Source: Curtobacterium sp. MCBD17_013 (GTDB lineage Bacteria > Actinomycetota > Actinomycetes > Actinomycetales > Microbacteriaceae). From it: a stretch of DNA of 64,000 nucleotides. Under the pieces are notes generated by a model, which did not search any database, was not told the origin of the DNA, and saw only the letters and a program-made list of their open reading frames with translations. The stretch lies in the NCBI RefSeq assembly GCF_003234565.1, contig NZ_QKTU01000004.1, positions 205,033-269,032 of the forward strand, given 5' to 3'. The position numbers were made by a program, and so were the translations under genes. This document shows positions 9,526 to 18,384 of the stretch, one piece after another. Numbering within the stretch: the stretch's first letter is position 1; the number at the start of each line of letters is the position of its first letter.

Positions 9526-10527
9526 ATGAACGACCAGGCGACGCTCGCCGTCGAGGCGACCGGCCTCGTCAAGACGTTCGGGCAGAACCGTGCGGTGGAC
9601 GGCGTCGACCTGCGGGTCGAGGCGGGCACCGTGTACGGCGTGCTCGGGCCGAACGGCGCGGGCAAGACCACCACCATCAGCATGCTCGCCACGCTGCTCA
9701 AGCCCGACGCGGGCGAGGCACGCATCTTCGGACACGACGTGCGGCACGAGGCCCAGGCGGTCCGACGGCTCATCGGCGTGACCGGGCAGTACGCCTCCGT
9801 CGACGAGACGCTCAGCGCGACCGAGAACCTCGTCATCTTCTCCCGACTGCTCGGCCTCGGTCGGGCCGAGTCGCGGGCGAAGGCCTCGGACCTCCTCGAG
9901 CGCTTCGGACTGACCGAGGCCGCGAAGCGCCCGCTCAAGGCGTTCTCCGGCGGGATGCGGCGGCGGCTCGACCTCGCCGCGAGCCTCATCGCGCAACCGC
10001 CACTCATCTTCCTCGACGAGCCGACCACCGGGCTGGACCCCCGGACGCGTGCGCAGATGTGGGACACGATCCGCGAGCTCGTCGCGACCGGATCGACCGT
10101 GCTCCTCACCACGCAGTACCTCGACGAGGCCGACCAGCTCGCCGACCGCATCGCCGTCATCGACCGTGGACGCGTCGTCGCCGAGGGCACGGCGGACGAC
10201 CTCAAGGCATCGGTGGGCACCGCCTCCCTGCAGCTCCGGCTCGCGGACGCCGCCCGGCTCGGTGCGGCGCAGGCGATCGTCGAGCGGATCCTCGGGGCCG
10301 GCGCCGCCGTCTCACCCGAGGGCGCCCGCATCACCGCACCGATGGCCGACCCGGACCGCGTCGCGGACCTGCTCGTCGCGCTCCGCGACTCGGGCGTCTC
10401 CCTCGCCGAGATGAGCGTGCAGAAGCCGACGCTCGACGAGGTCTTCCTCACCATCACCGGGCGGAGCGTCGCGCAGGACGACCCGACCGACGACACCGAC
10501 CGCGTCCTCGAAGGGACCCTCGCATGA
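9526..10527 (+). CDS. ABC transporter ATP-binding protein, DrrA-like drug exporter type
   Basis: A 333-residue ATPase driving an ABC-2 exporter. Walker A is GPNGAGKTT (Lys47), the signature is FSGGMRRRLD, Walker B is IFLDEPTTGLDP, and a DrrA-type C-terminal extension ends near LDEVFLTITG. The ATG at 9526 has a good ribosome binding site (GAAAGGA) and a standard start. Its stop overlaps the permease start (ATGA). By similarity to daunorubicin resistance pumps it may export a hydrophobic compound or antibiotic; the substrate is unknown. Confidence 0.93.
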   Translation: MNDQATLAVEATGLVKTFGQNRAVDGVDLRVEAGTVYGVLGPNGAGKTTTISMLATLLKPDAGEARIFGHDVRHEAQAVRRLIGVTGQYASVDETLSATENLVIFSRLLGLGRAESRAKASDLLERFGLTEAAKRPLKAFSGGMRRRLDLAASLIAQPPLIFLDEPTTGLDPRTRAQMWDTIRELVATGSTVLLTTQYLDEADQLADRIAVIDRGRVVAEGTADDLKASVGTASLQLRLADAARLGAAQAIVERILGAGAAVSPEGARITAPMADPDRVADLLVALRDSGVSLAEMSVQKPTLDEVFLTITGRSVAQDDPTDDTDRVLEGTLA

Positions 10528-11345
10528 CCGCCATCACCAGCACACGCCGCACCGTCACCCCGCGCCCCGGCGTCGGCGGTTCCGGACTCGGGGCCACGGT
10601 CCGACAGTCGCTCACCATGGCGTACCGCGGGCTCATCAAGGTGCGTCGGACGCCGGAGCAGCTCTTCGACGTCACGCTCATGCCGATCATCTTCACCGTG
10701 ATGTTCACGTACATCTTCGGCGGGGCCATCGCCGGCGGCGTGACGGCCTACCTCCCGATCATCATCCCGGGCATCCTCGTCCAGACGAACATCACCTCGT
10801 CGATCGTCACGGGCGTCCAGCTCCGCGAGGACATGGACAAGGGCGTGTTCGACCGGTTCAAGTCGCTGCCCATCGCCCGCATCGCCCCGCTCGCCGGAGC
10901 GCTGCTCGCCGACACGGTCCGCTACGCGATCGCGACGACCATCACGTTCGTCGTCGGGTTCTGCATGGGCCTGCGTCCCGAGGGCGGCTTGGGGTCGGTC
11001 GTCGCCGCGGGACTCCTCGTCGTCGTGGTCGCCTGGGCGATCAGCTGGGTGTTCGCGTTCTTCGGCGTCGTCGCGCGCACCGCGTCGAGCGTCTCGGGCA
11101 TCTCGAACATGGTCCTGTTCCCGCTGACGTTCCTGTCGAACGCGTTCGTCCCCGCCGACACGCTGCCGTCCTGGCTCCGGTGGTTCAGCGAGGTGAACCC
11201 GATCTCGCACCTCATCACCGCCGTGCGCGACCTCGTCAACCACGGGCAGGTGGGCAGCGACCTCGTGCTCTCGCTCGTCGGCGCCGCGGTCGTCGTCGCG
11301 GTCTTCGCCCCCTTGACCGTCCGCGCCTACATGCGGAAGGCCTGA
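10524..11345 (+). CDS. ABC-2 type transporter permease, DrrB-like
   Basis: A 273-residue membrane protein with about six hydrophobic segments, the first near residues 53-75 (MPIIFTVMFTYIFGG) and the last near 245-265. The segment LREDMDKGVFDRFKSLPI and the later NPISHLITAVRDL are hallmarks of DrrB/NodJ-type ABC-2 permeases. It is coupled to the ATPase gene by a four-base overlap, forming a two-gene exporter. Its last 19 bases overlap the 3' end of the convergent AfsR-like gene, with no terminator between them. Confidence 0.92.
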   Translation: MTAITSTRRTVTPRPGVGGSGLGATVRQSLTMAYRGLIKVRRTPEQLFDVTLMPIIFTVMFTYIFGGAIAGGVTAYLPIIIPGILVQTNITSSIVTGVQLREDMDKGVFDRFKSLPIARIAPLAGALLADTVRYAIATTITFVVGFCMGLRPEGGLGSVVAAGLLVVVVAWAISWVFAFFGVVARTASSVSGISNMVLFPLTFLSNAFVPADTLPSWLRWFSEVNPISHLITAVRDLVNHGQVGSDLVLSLVGAAVVVAVFAPLTVRAYMRKA

Positions 11346-14300
11346 GCCTCCGCCCGCCGCGGGACGCGGACCTGTTCGAGCAGCGCTCGGGCCCGCGCGA
11401 CGGCCTCGGCCCGGTCCAGACCGGCCGAGGCCGTCTCGGCGTCCGCGAGGGCGGCCCGTCCCGTCCACCGCGCGAGCACGTCCCGGACGCGCTCGTACCG
11501 GAGCACGGCGAGGTCCTGCCGCGCTCCCACGCGCACGGCGGTCCCCCAGATCGCCGCGACGAGACCCGGTTCGACGCGCTGCGTGGTGGCCCCCCACAGG
11601 GCAACCGCGATGAGCGCGTCGCCGATCACCGGCAGGTCGAGCCACCACGCGCCGATGCGGATCGCGACGAGCGCGCCGACCTTGGCCACCCGGGCCGCCT
11701 CCGTCGCCCTGCCGTCGTCCGGGAGGCGCGGTGCACCCCCGTCCCGCTCGCGGGCCTCCAGGTCGACAGCGATGCGCGCCGCGGCGACCATGAGCGTCCA
11801 CTGCGGTGCCTGCTTCATGTGGTCACGGACGTACGCGAAGCCGCGGTCGTACTCCTCCAGCGCGGTCTGCACGTCGCCCTCGGCGCGGGCGGCCTCCGCC
11901 CGGACGGCGAACGCGAGCGTCCGGAACTGGAGTCCGTCGTCGTCGAGTCGGGCGCCCGGTCGGGGCAGGTCGAGGTCGACCGCGACGGCGCGCGCCCGGT
12001 CCGGCTGACCGGCAGCGGCGGCAGCCAGGCCCATCGACCAGCTGATCTCGGCGAGGTCGTCGTCCGCGCCGAACCACTGCAGTCGCTCCCGTGCCCGATC
12101 CGCGGCGACCAGTGCCTCCTCGGGGTGCCCGGTCTGGGTGAGGAGCTGCACGCGGGACACGTCGGCCGTTCCCGCCGTCCAGAGGTCGCCGTGGGCGCTC
12201 GCGAGCGCCTCCGCCCGGCGGGCGTAGCGGAGCGCGTCCGCCACGTCGCCCGCGTTCTCGGCCAGGGGCGCACTGATCGTCAGGGCGAAGCACGCGACCT
12301 CGGGATCGTCGTCGTCGCGGAGGCGGGCGAGGGCCGCCATCGCGAGGTCGGTGCGTCCGATCGCGGTGAAGAGCTCCGCCTGCGCATCCGCCAGGCGGAC
12401 TCCGGTCGGACCGTGCTGCCGACGCAGTCGGCGCAAGGCGGACACGGCGACGGCGGCCGTCCGGAGGTCGGTGAACGCCGACGACGCCCCCATGACGGTG
12501 AGGGCCACGACGGTGGGCAGGAGCAGGTCGGGGTCGGGCGCGCCGCCCGCCAGCGCCGCGACGACGTCGGGCGCGATCGCCACGACCTCCCCGTGCACGC
12601 CCCGGAGTGACCAGTAGGTCCCGAGCGCTGCGGCGATCGGCGCGATCGCCCTGTGGTCGCCCCGGCCGAGCGACCACCGCAGGAGCGCGACGAGGTTGTC
12701 GACCTCGCGTTCGACCTCGCGGAACACGCGGCGCTGGCCGGGACCGGCGAGGAGCACGTTCCGAGCGAGGGCGTGGGCCGCGCCCCACCGGATCATCACC
12801 GTGCGCACGTCCTCGGTCGTACCCCGCTCGGTGAGCCGCGCGGCACCGAACTCCCGGACCGTCTCGAGCAACCGGTAGCGTGCGGGCTCGCCCTCGCGCT
12901 CCGTCAACTGGACGAGCGACTGCTCGACGAGTTCCGCGAGGTCGTCGAGCGCCGTGTCGACCCGGTCCGGGCGCACGACGGCCTCGACCGCCTCCACCGC
13001 GACGCCGTCCGGGAACAGCGCCAAGCGGGTCAACAGGTCCTGGGCGCCGTCGTCGAGGAGCCGCCAGCTCCACTCGATCACGGCGAGCAGCGTCCGATGC
13101 CGTTCGGGCGCGGTCCGATCGCCTCCGCGGAGCAGGGCGAATCGGTCGTCGAGCCGTCGCTCGATCTCGTCGACACTCATGCCGCGGACGCGTGCCGCCG
13201 CCAGCTCGATCGCGAGCGGCGAGCCGTCGAGCCGGGCGCAGATCCGACGGACCGCATCGACCGGCAACACGGCGCCGGGCCGGGCGGCCCGGGCACGCTC
13301 GGTGAACAGCCGGACGGCGGCGCCGTCGGCCTCGACCGGCAGGGGCGGGAGTGGTGCGACCACCTCGCCCGGCACCGCGAGCGGGGCACGTGACGTCGTG
13401 AGCACGCGGAGGCCCGGGACCTCGCCGAGCAGGTCGACGACGAGTGCGGCGACCTCCCCGACGACGTGTTCGCAGTTGTCGAGCACGAGCAAGGTCGGCG
13501 CTTCCCCGAGAGCCCGGAGGACCCGTGACCGGAGGTCCGCGAGCACGACGTCCCGGAGTGACCGTCCGGCGCGGAGTTCCGCGATCCCGAGCACCGCGCC
13601 GAGCGCGGGGACGATGTCCGCGCCGTCCGTGAGCGAGGCGAGCTCGAGGACGACGACGGCGACGTCGGGCGCGGTGCGCCCCGCGACCTCCTGCGCGAGC
13701 CGGGTCTTGCCGAGGCCTCCGGCACCGAGGACCGTGACCAGCCGCTCCTCCTCGACGAGCCGCTCGACGGCCTCCACCTCGGCGTCCCGGCCGATGAGCG
13801 TGGTCGGGGATCGGCGCAGACCGAGGCGCCGCACGGACCGGGCCGACGTCGACGTCGCTCGGAGGATCTCGATGTTGAGCCGCACCAGGTCCGCCGACGG
13901 GTCCGCGCCGAGCTCCTCGGCCAGGCGATCGCGGTGTCCTGCGAACACCGTGAGGGCCTCGGCGCCCCGTCCTGCCGCGACGAGTGCCCGCATGTGCCCC
14001 GCGACCGCAGCCTCGTCGAACGGGTGGGCCACGACCTCCTGCTCCCACAGCCGCGCCGCGCCGTCGGGGTCGTCGCACGCCGAGAGCGCCTGGGCCAGGG
14101 CGCGCCGCAGGGTCCGCTGCACGGTCGCCGCCCGGTCCGCGAGCTCCTCGGCGACCGGTCCCTCGAGGTCCGCACCCGGCTCACCGCGCCACGTGGCCAG
14201 CACGGCCGATGCCCGGCGGGCCGCGCCGGCTGGATCGGTCCGGAGTTCGTCGGAGATCCGCCCGGCGACCTGCTCGGCCCGTCCCAGGTCGAGCGCCGAC

Positions 14301-14587
14301 GGGTCCAGGGCCAACCGGTAGCCGGTGCCCGTCGACGCAACGACGCCCTCGACGGTCGACCGCCGTACCCGCGACACCAGGGTCTGCAGCGCGGCGCGCG
14401 CCCCCTTCGGCGGGGTGTCGCCCCAGAGCTCGTCGATGAGCGTCTCGGTCGTGGCGGTGTTGCCCCGGGCGAGCACGAGGACCGCGATGAACGTCCGGGC
14501 GAGCGCGCCGGGCAGCGGATCGAGGTCCCCTGCCGGGGACTCGACGAGCACCGGGCCGAGGACGGCGACGCGTGGCTGACCGGTCAC
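11327..14587 (-). CDS. AfsR/SARP-like transcriptional regulator with NB-ARC ATPase and helical repeats
   Basis: A 1086-residue signalling regulator. About residues 1-92 form an OmpR-type winged helix (LIDELWGDTPPKGA), about 97-245 a bacterial transcriptional activator (BTAD) helical domain, about 268-520 an NB-ARC/STAND ATPase with Walker A GAGGLGKT near residue 290 and LLVLDNCEHV as Walker B, and the rest Ala-rich TPR-like helices. The GTG start is supported by a TAGACT box 6 bases upstream. It is convergent with, and overlaps, the exporter permease gene. I infer that it controls the exporter; the ligand is unknown. It is not a conserved neighbour of rplQ, so the module looks inserted. Confidence 0.88.
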   Translation of the reverse strand: MTGQPRVAVLGPVLVESPAGDLDPLPGALARTFIAVLVLARGNTATTETLIDELWGDTPPKGARAALQTLVSRVRRSTVEGVVASTGTGYRLALDPSALDLGRAEQVAGRISDELRTDPAGAARRASAVLATWRGEPGADLEGPVAEELADRAATVQRTLRRALAQALSACDDPDGAARLWEQEVVAHPFDEAAVAGHMRALVAAGRGAEALTVFAGHRDRLAEELGADPSADLVRLNIEILRATSTSARSVRRLGLRRSPTTLIGRDAEVEAVERLVEEERLVTVLGAGGLGKTRLAQEVAGRTAPDVAVVVLELASLTDGADIVPALGAVLGIAELRAGRSLRDVVLADLRSRVLRALGEAPTLLVLDNCEHVVGEVAALVVDLLGEVPGLRVLTTSRAPLAVPGEVVAPLPPLPVEADGAAVRLFTERARAARPGAVLPVDAVRRICARLDGSPLAIELAAARVRGMSVDEIERRLDDRFALLRGGDRTAPERHRTLLAVIEWSWRLLDDGAQDLLTRLALFPDGVAVEAVEAVVRPDRVDTALDDLAELVEQSLVQLTEREGEPARYRLLETVREFGAARLTERGTTEDVRTVMIRWGAAHALARNVLLAGPGQRRVFREVEREVDNLVALLRWSLGRGDHRAIAPIAAALGTYWSLRGVHGEVVAIAPDVVAALAGGAPDPDLLLPTVVALTVMGASSAFTDLRTAAVAVSALRRLRRQHGPTGVRLADAQAELFTAIGRTDLAMAALARLRDDDDPEVACFALTISAPLAENAGDVADALRYARRAEALASAHGDLWTAGTADVSRVQLLTQTGHPEEALVAADRARERLQWFGADDDLAEISWSMGLAAAAAGQPDRARAVAVDLDLPRPGARLDDDGLQFRTLAFAVRAEAARAEGDVQTALEEYDRGFAYVRDHMKQAPQWTLMVAAARIAVDLEARERDGGAPRLPDDGRATEAARVAKVGALVAIRIGAWWLDLPVIGDALIAVALWGATTQRVEPGLVAAIWGTAVRVGARQDLAVLRYERVRDVLARWTGRAALADAETASAGLDRAEAVARARALLEQVRVPRRAEAQAFRM

Positions 14588-14593
14588 GCGTCG

Positions 14594-14599
14594 AGTCTA
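14594..14599 (-). promoter_or_regulatory. Probable leaderless -10 box of the AfsR-like gene
   Basis: TAGACT on the minus strand ends 6 bases before the GTG start at 14587, with no ribosome binding site between. Confidence 0.45.
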
Positions 14600-14621
14600 G
14601 GGACCGGGGGCCCCACCGACG

Positions 14622-14661
14622 ACGGAGGGCCTCCGCAGCGATCGCTGCGGAGGCCCTCCGT
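14622..14661 (-). terminator. Terminator after rplQ
   Basis: A 40-base perfect palindrome, 20 bases per arm, lies 20 bases after the rplQ stop. As RNA it would form a very stable GC hairpin with a tiny loop. It closes the infA-to-rplQ operon and insulates the AfsR-like gene. Confidence 0.85.
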
Positions 14662-14680
14662 GTGGTGTGCTGGCGAGGAC

Positions 14681-15352
14681 CTACTCGGTCTCGTCGGCCT
14701 TGCTGGCGGCGTCCGCCTCGACCTCGGCGGCCGCGTCGGTCGTCTCCTCGGCGGCGACGGGCTCGGACTCCGCGACGGCGTCCGTGCTCTCGGCCTCAGC
14801 GGCGTCGGTCGCGGTCACGTCGGTCGCGGTCGCCTCGGTCGCGGTCGCCTCGGTCGTCTCCGCGGCGACGGCGGCGTCGTCGGTGGTCTCCTCGGTGGCG
14901 GCCTCCTCGGCGGCGGTCGTCGACACGGCCCCAGCTGCGGCCGAACCGGACGCACGGTTCGAGCGACGGTTCACCGGAGCGGGCGTGCCCGAGACGGGCT
15001 CGAGCACGAGCTCGATCGACGCGAGGGGCGCGTTGTCGCCCTTGCGGAAGCCGAGCTTGGTGATCCGGGTGTAACCGCCCTGGCGGTCGGCCATCTGCGG
15101 CGCGATCTCCGTGAAGAGCGTGTGCACGACGGACTTGTCCCGGATGATGCTGATCACCTTGCGGCGGGCGTGCAGGTCGCCACGCTTCGCGAACGTCACG
15201 AGACGCTCCGCGACGGGACGGAGGCGCTTGGCCTTCGTCTCGGTCGTGGTGATGCGGCCGTGCGTGAACAGCGCGTTCGCGAGGTTGCTCAGGAGCAGGC
15301 GCTCGTGCGCGGGACCGCCTCCGAGGCGGGGGCCCTTGGTGGGCTTGGGCAT
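14681..15352 (-). CDS. rplQ: 50S ribosomal protein L17 with long acidic tail
   Basis: L17 lies near the peptide exit tunnel. Residues 1 to about 125 are a normal L17 ([19 protein letters not shown], then [11 protein letters not shown]). Residues about 128-223 are a low-complexity Ala/Thr/Glu/Asp tail with repeated [12 protein letters not shown] units, nearly doubling the protein. Tails of this kind occur in some actinobacteria, and this one is long. Last gene of the alpha operon, followed by a 20-bp-arm terminator. Confidence 0.97.
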   Translation of the reverse strand: MPKPTKGPRLGGGPAHERLLLSNLANALFTHGRITTTETKAKRLRPVAERLVTFAKRGDLHARRKVISIIRDKSVVHTLFTEIAPQMADRQGGYTRITKLGFRKGDNAPLASIELVLEPVSGTPAPVNRRSNRASGSAAAGAVSTTAAEEAATEETTDDAAVAAETTEATATEATATDVTATDAAEAESTDAVAESEPVAAEETTDAAAEVEADAASKADETE

Positions 15353-15414
15353 GTCAGTTCTCCAGTGGTGGGAAGGGGGTGGGTGTGCTGCGCTCCGTCA
15401 GGAGCGGCACGGGA

Positions 15415-16407
15415 TCAGTTGGACTCGTCCTCGTCGTACCCGCTGTAGAAGTGGGCGCCGTCGAATCCGGGAACGGTGTCCTTGAGGGACAGGCCGAGCT
15501 CGGTGAGCTTGTCCTTGACCTCGTCCACCGACTTCTGACCGAAGTTGCGGATGTTCATGAGCTGCGTCTCCGAGAGGGCGACGAGCTCGCTCACCGTGTT
15601 GATGCCCTCGCGCTTGAGGCAGTTGTAGCTGCGGACCGACAGGTCGAGGTCCTCGATCGGGGTCTGCAGCTCGTTCGAGAGCACCGCGTCGACCGGCGCG
15701 GGGCCGATCTCGATGCCCTCGGCCGCCGTGTTGAGCTCGCGGGCGAGCCCGAACAGCTCGACCAGCGTGCGGCCGGCGGAGGCGATGGCGTCGCGAGGCG
15801 TGATCGCCGGCTTCGACTCGACGTCGACGACCAGACGGTCGAAGTCCGTGCGCTCACCGGCACGGGTCGCCTCGACCCGGTAGGTGACCTTGAGGACCGG
15901 CGAGTAGATCGAGTCGATCGGGATCTGACCGGCCTCGCTGAACTCGGAGCGGTTCTGGGTCGCCGAGACGTACCCACGACCGCGCTCGATCGTGAGCTCC
16001 AGCTCGAACCGGGCGGTGTCGTTCAGCGTGGCGATGACGAGGTCCGAGTTGTGGATCTCGACACCGGCCGGAGCCGAGATGTCCGCCGCCGTGACCTGGC
16101 CCGCGCCCTGCTTGCGGAGGTACGCCGTGATGGGCTCGTCGTGCTCGCTCGAGACGACCAGGTTCTTGATGTTGAGGATGATCTCGGTGACGTCCTCCTT
16201 GACACCCGGCACGGTGCTGAACTCGTGCAGCACACCGTCGATGCGGATGCTGGTGACGGCGGCACCGGGGATCGAGGACAGGAGCGTGCGGCGCAGCGAG
16301 TTGCCGAGGGTGTAGCCGAAGCCCGGCTCGAGCGGCTCGATGATGAACCGCGAGCGGAACTCGGAGATCGGCTCCTCGGTCAGGGTGGGGCGCTGTGCAA
16401 TGAGCAC
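15415..16407 (-). CDS. rpoA: DNA-directed RNA polymerase subunit alpha
   Basis: RpoA nucleates RNA polymerase assembly and its C-terminal domain touches promoter UP elements and activators. The 330-residue product starts [12 protein letters not shown], has the assembly domain ([17 protein letters not shown]), and a C-terminal helix-hairpin-helix domain ([18 protein letters not shown], then [12 protein letters not shown]), ending in an acidic tail. The 187 bases before it hold two hairpins and no rpsD, which sits here in many bacteria. Confidence 0.99.
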   Translation of the reverse strand: MLIAQRPTLTEEPISEFRSRFIIEPLEPGFGYTLGNSLRRTLLSSIPGAAVTSIRIDGVLHEFSTVPGVKEDVTEIILNIKNLVVSSEHDEPITAYLRKQGAGQVTAADISAPAGVEIHNSDLVIATLNDTARFELELTIERGRGYVSATQNRSEFSEAGQIPIDSIYSPVLKVTYRVEATRAGERTDFDRLVVDVESKPAITPRDAIASAGRTLVELFGLARELNTAAEGIEIGPAPVDAVLSNELQTPIEDLDLSVRSYNCLKREGINTVSELVALSETQLMNIRNFGQKSVDEVKDKLTELGLSLKDTVPGFDGAHFYSGYDEDESN

Positions 16408-16425
16408 TGTGGATTCCTTTCGGCG

Positions 16426-16447
16426 AAGTGTCCGCTATATGACACTT
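16426..16447 (-). other. Hairpin in the rpoA leader
   Basis: The 7-base arms AAGTGTC and GACACTT flank an 8-base AT-rich loop, 18 bases upstream of the rpoA ATG. The function is unknown; possible roles are RNA stability or translation control. Confidence 0.4.
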
Positions 16448-16532
16448 GGCGGTACGACGGGGCCCGAGGCCTCGCCGGGTCTGTTGAGTTGTGATCACGC
16501 GCACCGACGTGCGCGATCGAACGACCAGGAAT

Positions 16533-16581
16533 GGCCGCGACCGGTCGACCCCGCTCGATGAGCGGGCGTCCGGTCGCGGCC
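16533..16581 (-). terminator. Hairpin after rpsK, terminator or attenuator
   Basis: A perfect 12-bp stem (GGCCGCGACCGG and its complement) encloses an inner 7-bp stem, starting 13 bases after the rpsK stop. It may reduce read-through into rpoA, separating ribosomal protein and polymerase subunit expression. Confidence 0.6.
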
Positions 16582-16594
16582 GAGAGCTCCTAGC

Positions 16595-16993
16595 TCAGAC
16601 GCGACGACGCTTCGGCGGGCGGCACCCGTTGTGCGCCTGCGGGGTGACGTCGTTGATCGAGCCCACCTCGAGGCCAGCGGCCTGGAGCGAGCGGATCGCG
16701 GTCTCGCGGCCCGAGCCCGGACCCTTGACGAAGACGTCGACCTTCTTGACGCCGTGCTCCTGCGCCTGGCGGGCGGCCGACTCGGCGGCGAGCTGCGCCG
16801 CGAACGGCGTGGACTTGCGCGAGCCCTTGAAGCCGACAGCACCGGACGAGGCCCAGCTCAGGACGGCGCCCGACGGGTCGGTGATGCTGACGATCGTGTT
16901 GTTGAACGTCGACTTGATGTGGGCCTGGCCCACGGCGATGTTCTTCTTCTCCTTGCGCCGCGGCTTGCGGGCAGCAGTCTTTGGGGTAGCCAT
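16595..16993 (-). CDS. rpsK: 30S ribosomal protein S11
   Basis: S11 forms part of the 30S platform and the mRNA exit channel. The 132-residue product is full length, with [16 protein letters not shown], the [20 protein letters not shown] segment and the C-terminal end [12 protein letters not shown]. It follows rpsM closely and precedes rpoA directly, without rpsD. Confidence 0.99.
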   Translation of the reverse strand: MATPKTAARKPRRKEKKNIAVGQAHIKSTFNNTIVSITDPSGAVLSWASSGAVGFKGSRKSTPFAAQLAAESAARQAQEHGVKKVDVFVKGPGSGRETAIRSLQAAGLEVGSINDVTPQAHNGCRPPKRRRV

Positions 16994-17002
16994 GGTGATC
17001 TC

Positions 17003-17377
17003 CTATCGGGCCTTCTTCTTGCCTGCCACGGTGCGCTTCGGGCCCTTGCGGGTCCGCGCGTTGGTCTTGGTGCGCTGTCCACGCACCGGGAGACCACGAC
17101 GGTGGCGGAGGCCCTCGTAGCTGCCGATCTCGACCTTGCGGCGGATGTCGGCGGCCACCTCACGGCGGAGGTCACCCTCGACCTTGAAGTTGCCCTCGAT
17201 GAAGTCGCGGAGGGCGACGAGCTGGTCGTCGGTGAGGTCCTTGACGCGGATGTCGCCCGAGATACCGGTCTCGGCGAGCGCCTGGAGGGAACGGGTACGG
17301 CCGACGCCGTAGATGTACGTGAGTGCGATCTCCACGCGCTTCTCGCGCGGGATGTCGACGCCTGCTAGACGTGCCAT
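17003..17377 (-). CDS. rpsM: 30S ribosomal protein S13
   Basis: S13 sits in the 30S head and contacts the P-site tRNA and 50S bridge B1. The 124-residue product has the standard start [19 protein letters not shown], the helix-two-turn-helix [12 protein letters not shown] and a basic tail ([13 protein letters not shown]). A 203-base gap upstream, before rpmJ, holds two small GC hairpins and no other gene. Confidence 0.99.
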   Translation of the reverse strand: MARLAGVDIPREKRVEIALTYIYGVGRTRSLQALAETGISGDIRVKDLTDDQLVALRDFIEGNFKVEGDLRREVAADIRRKVEIGSYEGLRHRRGLPVRGQRTKTNARTRKGPKRTVAGKKKAR

Positions 17378-17533
17378 GTCTGGCTGCTCCTGTTTTCGGT
17401 GGAGGTGTGGCGCAGTACCGGTGCTCGGGCCTCCGCCCCGAGGTGTCCCCGGTCGGTTCGTCGCCGATCGGTTCTGGCACTGCGTTGTCGATGTTCAGTT
17501 GTGCGTGCTGCTCAGCTGTTCGCTGTCGAGCCG

Positions 17534-17557
17534 GTGCGGGGCCTGGCGACCCCGCAC
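17534..17557 (-). other. Hairpin between rpmJ and rpsM
   Basis: An 8-bp stem GTGCGGGG/CCCCGCAC with an 8-base loop lies 24 bases after the rpmJ stop. It may be a weak terminator or processing site in the 203-base gap. Confidence 0.4.
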
Positions 17558-17580
17558 GGCACCCGGCCGCTGCGGAGGGA

Positions 17581-17697
17581 CTAGCCCTGGCGCTGCTTGT
17601 GGCGCGGGTTGCTCTTGCAGATCACCATGACGCGGCCCTTCCGGCGGATCACCTTGCAGTGCTCACAGATGGGCTTGACGCTGGGGTTGACCTTCAT
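17581..17697 (-). CDS. rpmJ: 50S ribosomal protein L36, zinc-binding form
   Basis: A 38-residue protein, [17 protein letters not shown] at the start and NPRHKQRQG at the end. Cys11, Cys14, Cys27 and His32 make the intact zinc ribbon of the C+ paralogue, so this is the zinc-dependent L36. It lies between infA and rpsM, the standard place. Confidence 0.98.
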   Translation of the reverse strand: MKVNPSVKPICEHCKVIRRKGRVMVICKSNPRHKQRQG

Positions 17698-17764
17698 GTC
17701 GATTCCTCGATCTCGCTGGCTTCGTACCCGACGGGGCCGTCGGGCCGTTCCTTTCCGGCGAGGA

Positions 17765-17986
17765 TCACTTGTAGCGGTAGACGATCCGGCCGCGAGTGAG
17801 GTCGTACGGGCTGAGCTCCACGATCACGCGGTCCTCCGGGAGGATGCGGATGTAGTGCTGACGCATCTTCCCCGAGATGTGCGCGAGGACCTTGTGTCCG
17901 TTGGTCAGCTCAACGCGGAACATCGCGTTGGGCAGAGCCTCGAGCACCGAGCCCTCGATCTCGATGACGCCGTCTTTCTTGGCCAT
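17765..17986 (-). CDS. infA: Translation initiation factor IF-1
   Basis: IF-1 binds the ribosomal A site during initiation. The 73-residue product is a single S1/OB-fold domain starting [14 protein letters not shown] and ending RGRIVYRYK, full length. First gene of the infA-rpmJ-rpsM-rpsK-rpoA-rplQ series, read from its own promoter; map, its frequent neighbour, is separated by the LCP gene. Confidence 0.99.
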   Translation of the reverse strand: MAKKDGVIEIEGSVLEALPNAMFRVELTNGHKVLAHISGKMRQHYIRILPEDRVIVELSPYDLTRGRIVYRYK

Positions 17987-18384
17987 AGCCTCACTGTCGC
18001 TTGGGTTGCTGTCGCTGGGAGTGATCCGAACCGGTCTGCGGGTTCGGCGTCCGGTCTGGCAGGATGTGCGGACCGGACCGGTGACCGCCGGAGCAGTCAC
18101 CTGCGCCACGCCGAACGGCATGACACACCAAAGATCGATCTTATGTGGTAGCGGGACGATTGCCAAGTCCGGTCCGGTCTCGGCGCGTCCTGTTCGCGAC
18201 CCGCGATCGCGCCGTCAGCGACCCCTCTTCAGGGGTTCTCCGGCGATTTCCAGGAGTGCGACAGGAGCACCATCGTACGGTTCTCCACGGGAGTGCCGCC
18301 GCGCACCTCCGCCCGGCGATGCTCCGCCACCCGCGATGCCGCCCATGCCCCGCGCTGATGCGCCCACCGAACGGAGTCCACCTC
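17987..18384. other. 398-base divergent intergenic region between infA and the LCP gene
   Basis: No gene is seen here. It contains the infA promoter at 18138-18166 and a short hairpin (ACCCCT/AGGGGT, 18221-18236) that would fall in the LCP leader. No clear plus-strand promoter for the LCP gene was found. Confidence 0.6.
18138..18166 (-). promoter_or_regulatory. Promoter of infA and the alpha operon
   Basis: On the minus strand TTGGCA, a 17-base spacer and TAAGAT form a good housekeeping promoter. Transcription would start near 18131, about 145 bases before infA. Confidence 0.75.

Noticed and set aside
18145..18384. Longer N-terminus for the LCP protein
   Set aside because: The upstream 80 codons have Arg/Pro/His-rich non-native composition and overlap the infA promoter; a GTG with a ribosome binding site lies at 18385.
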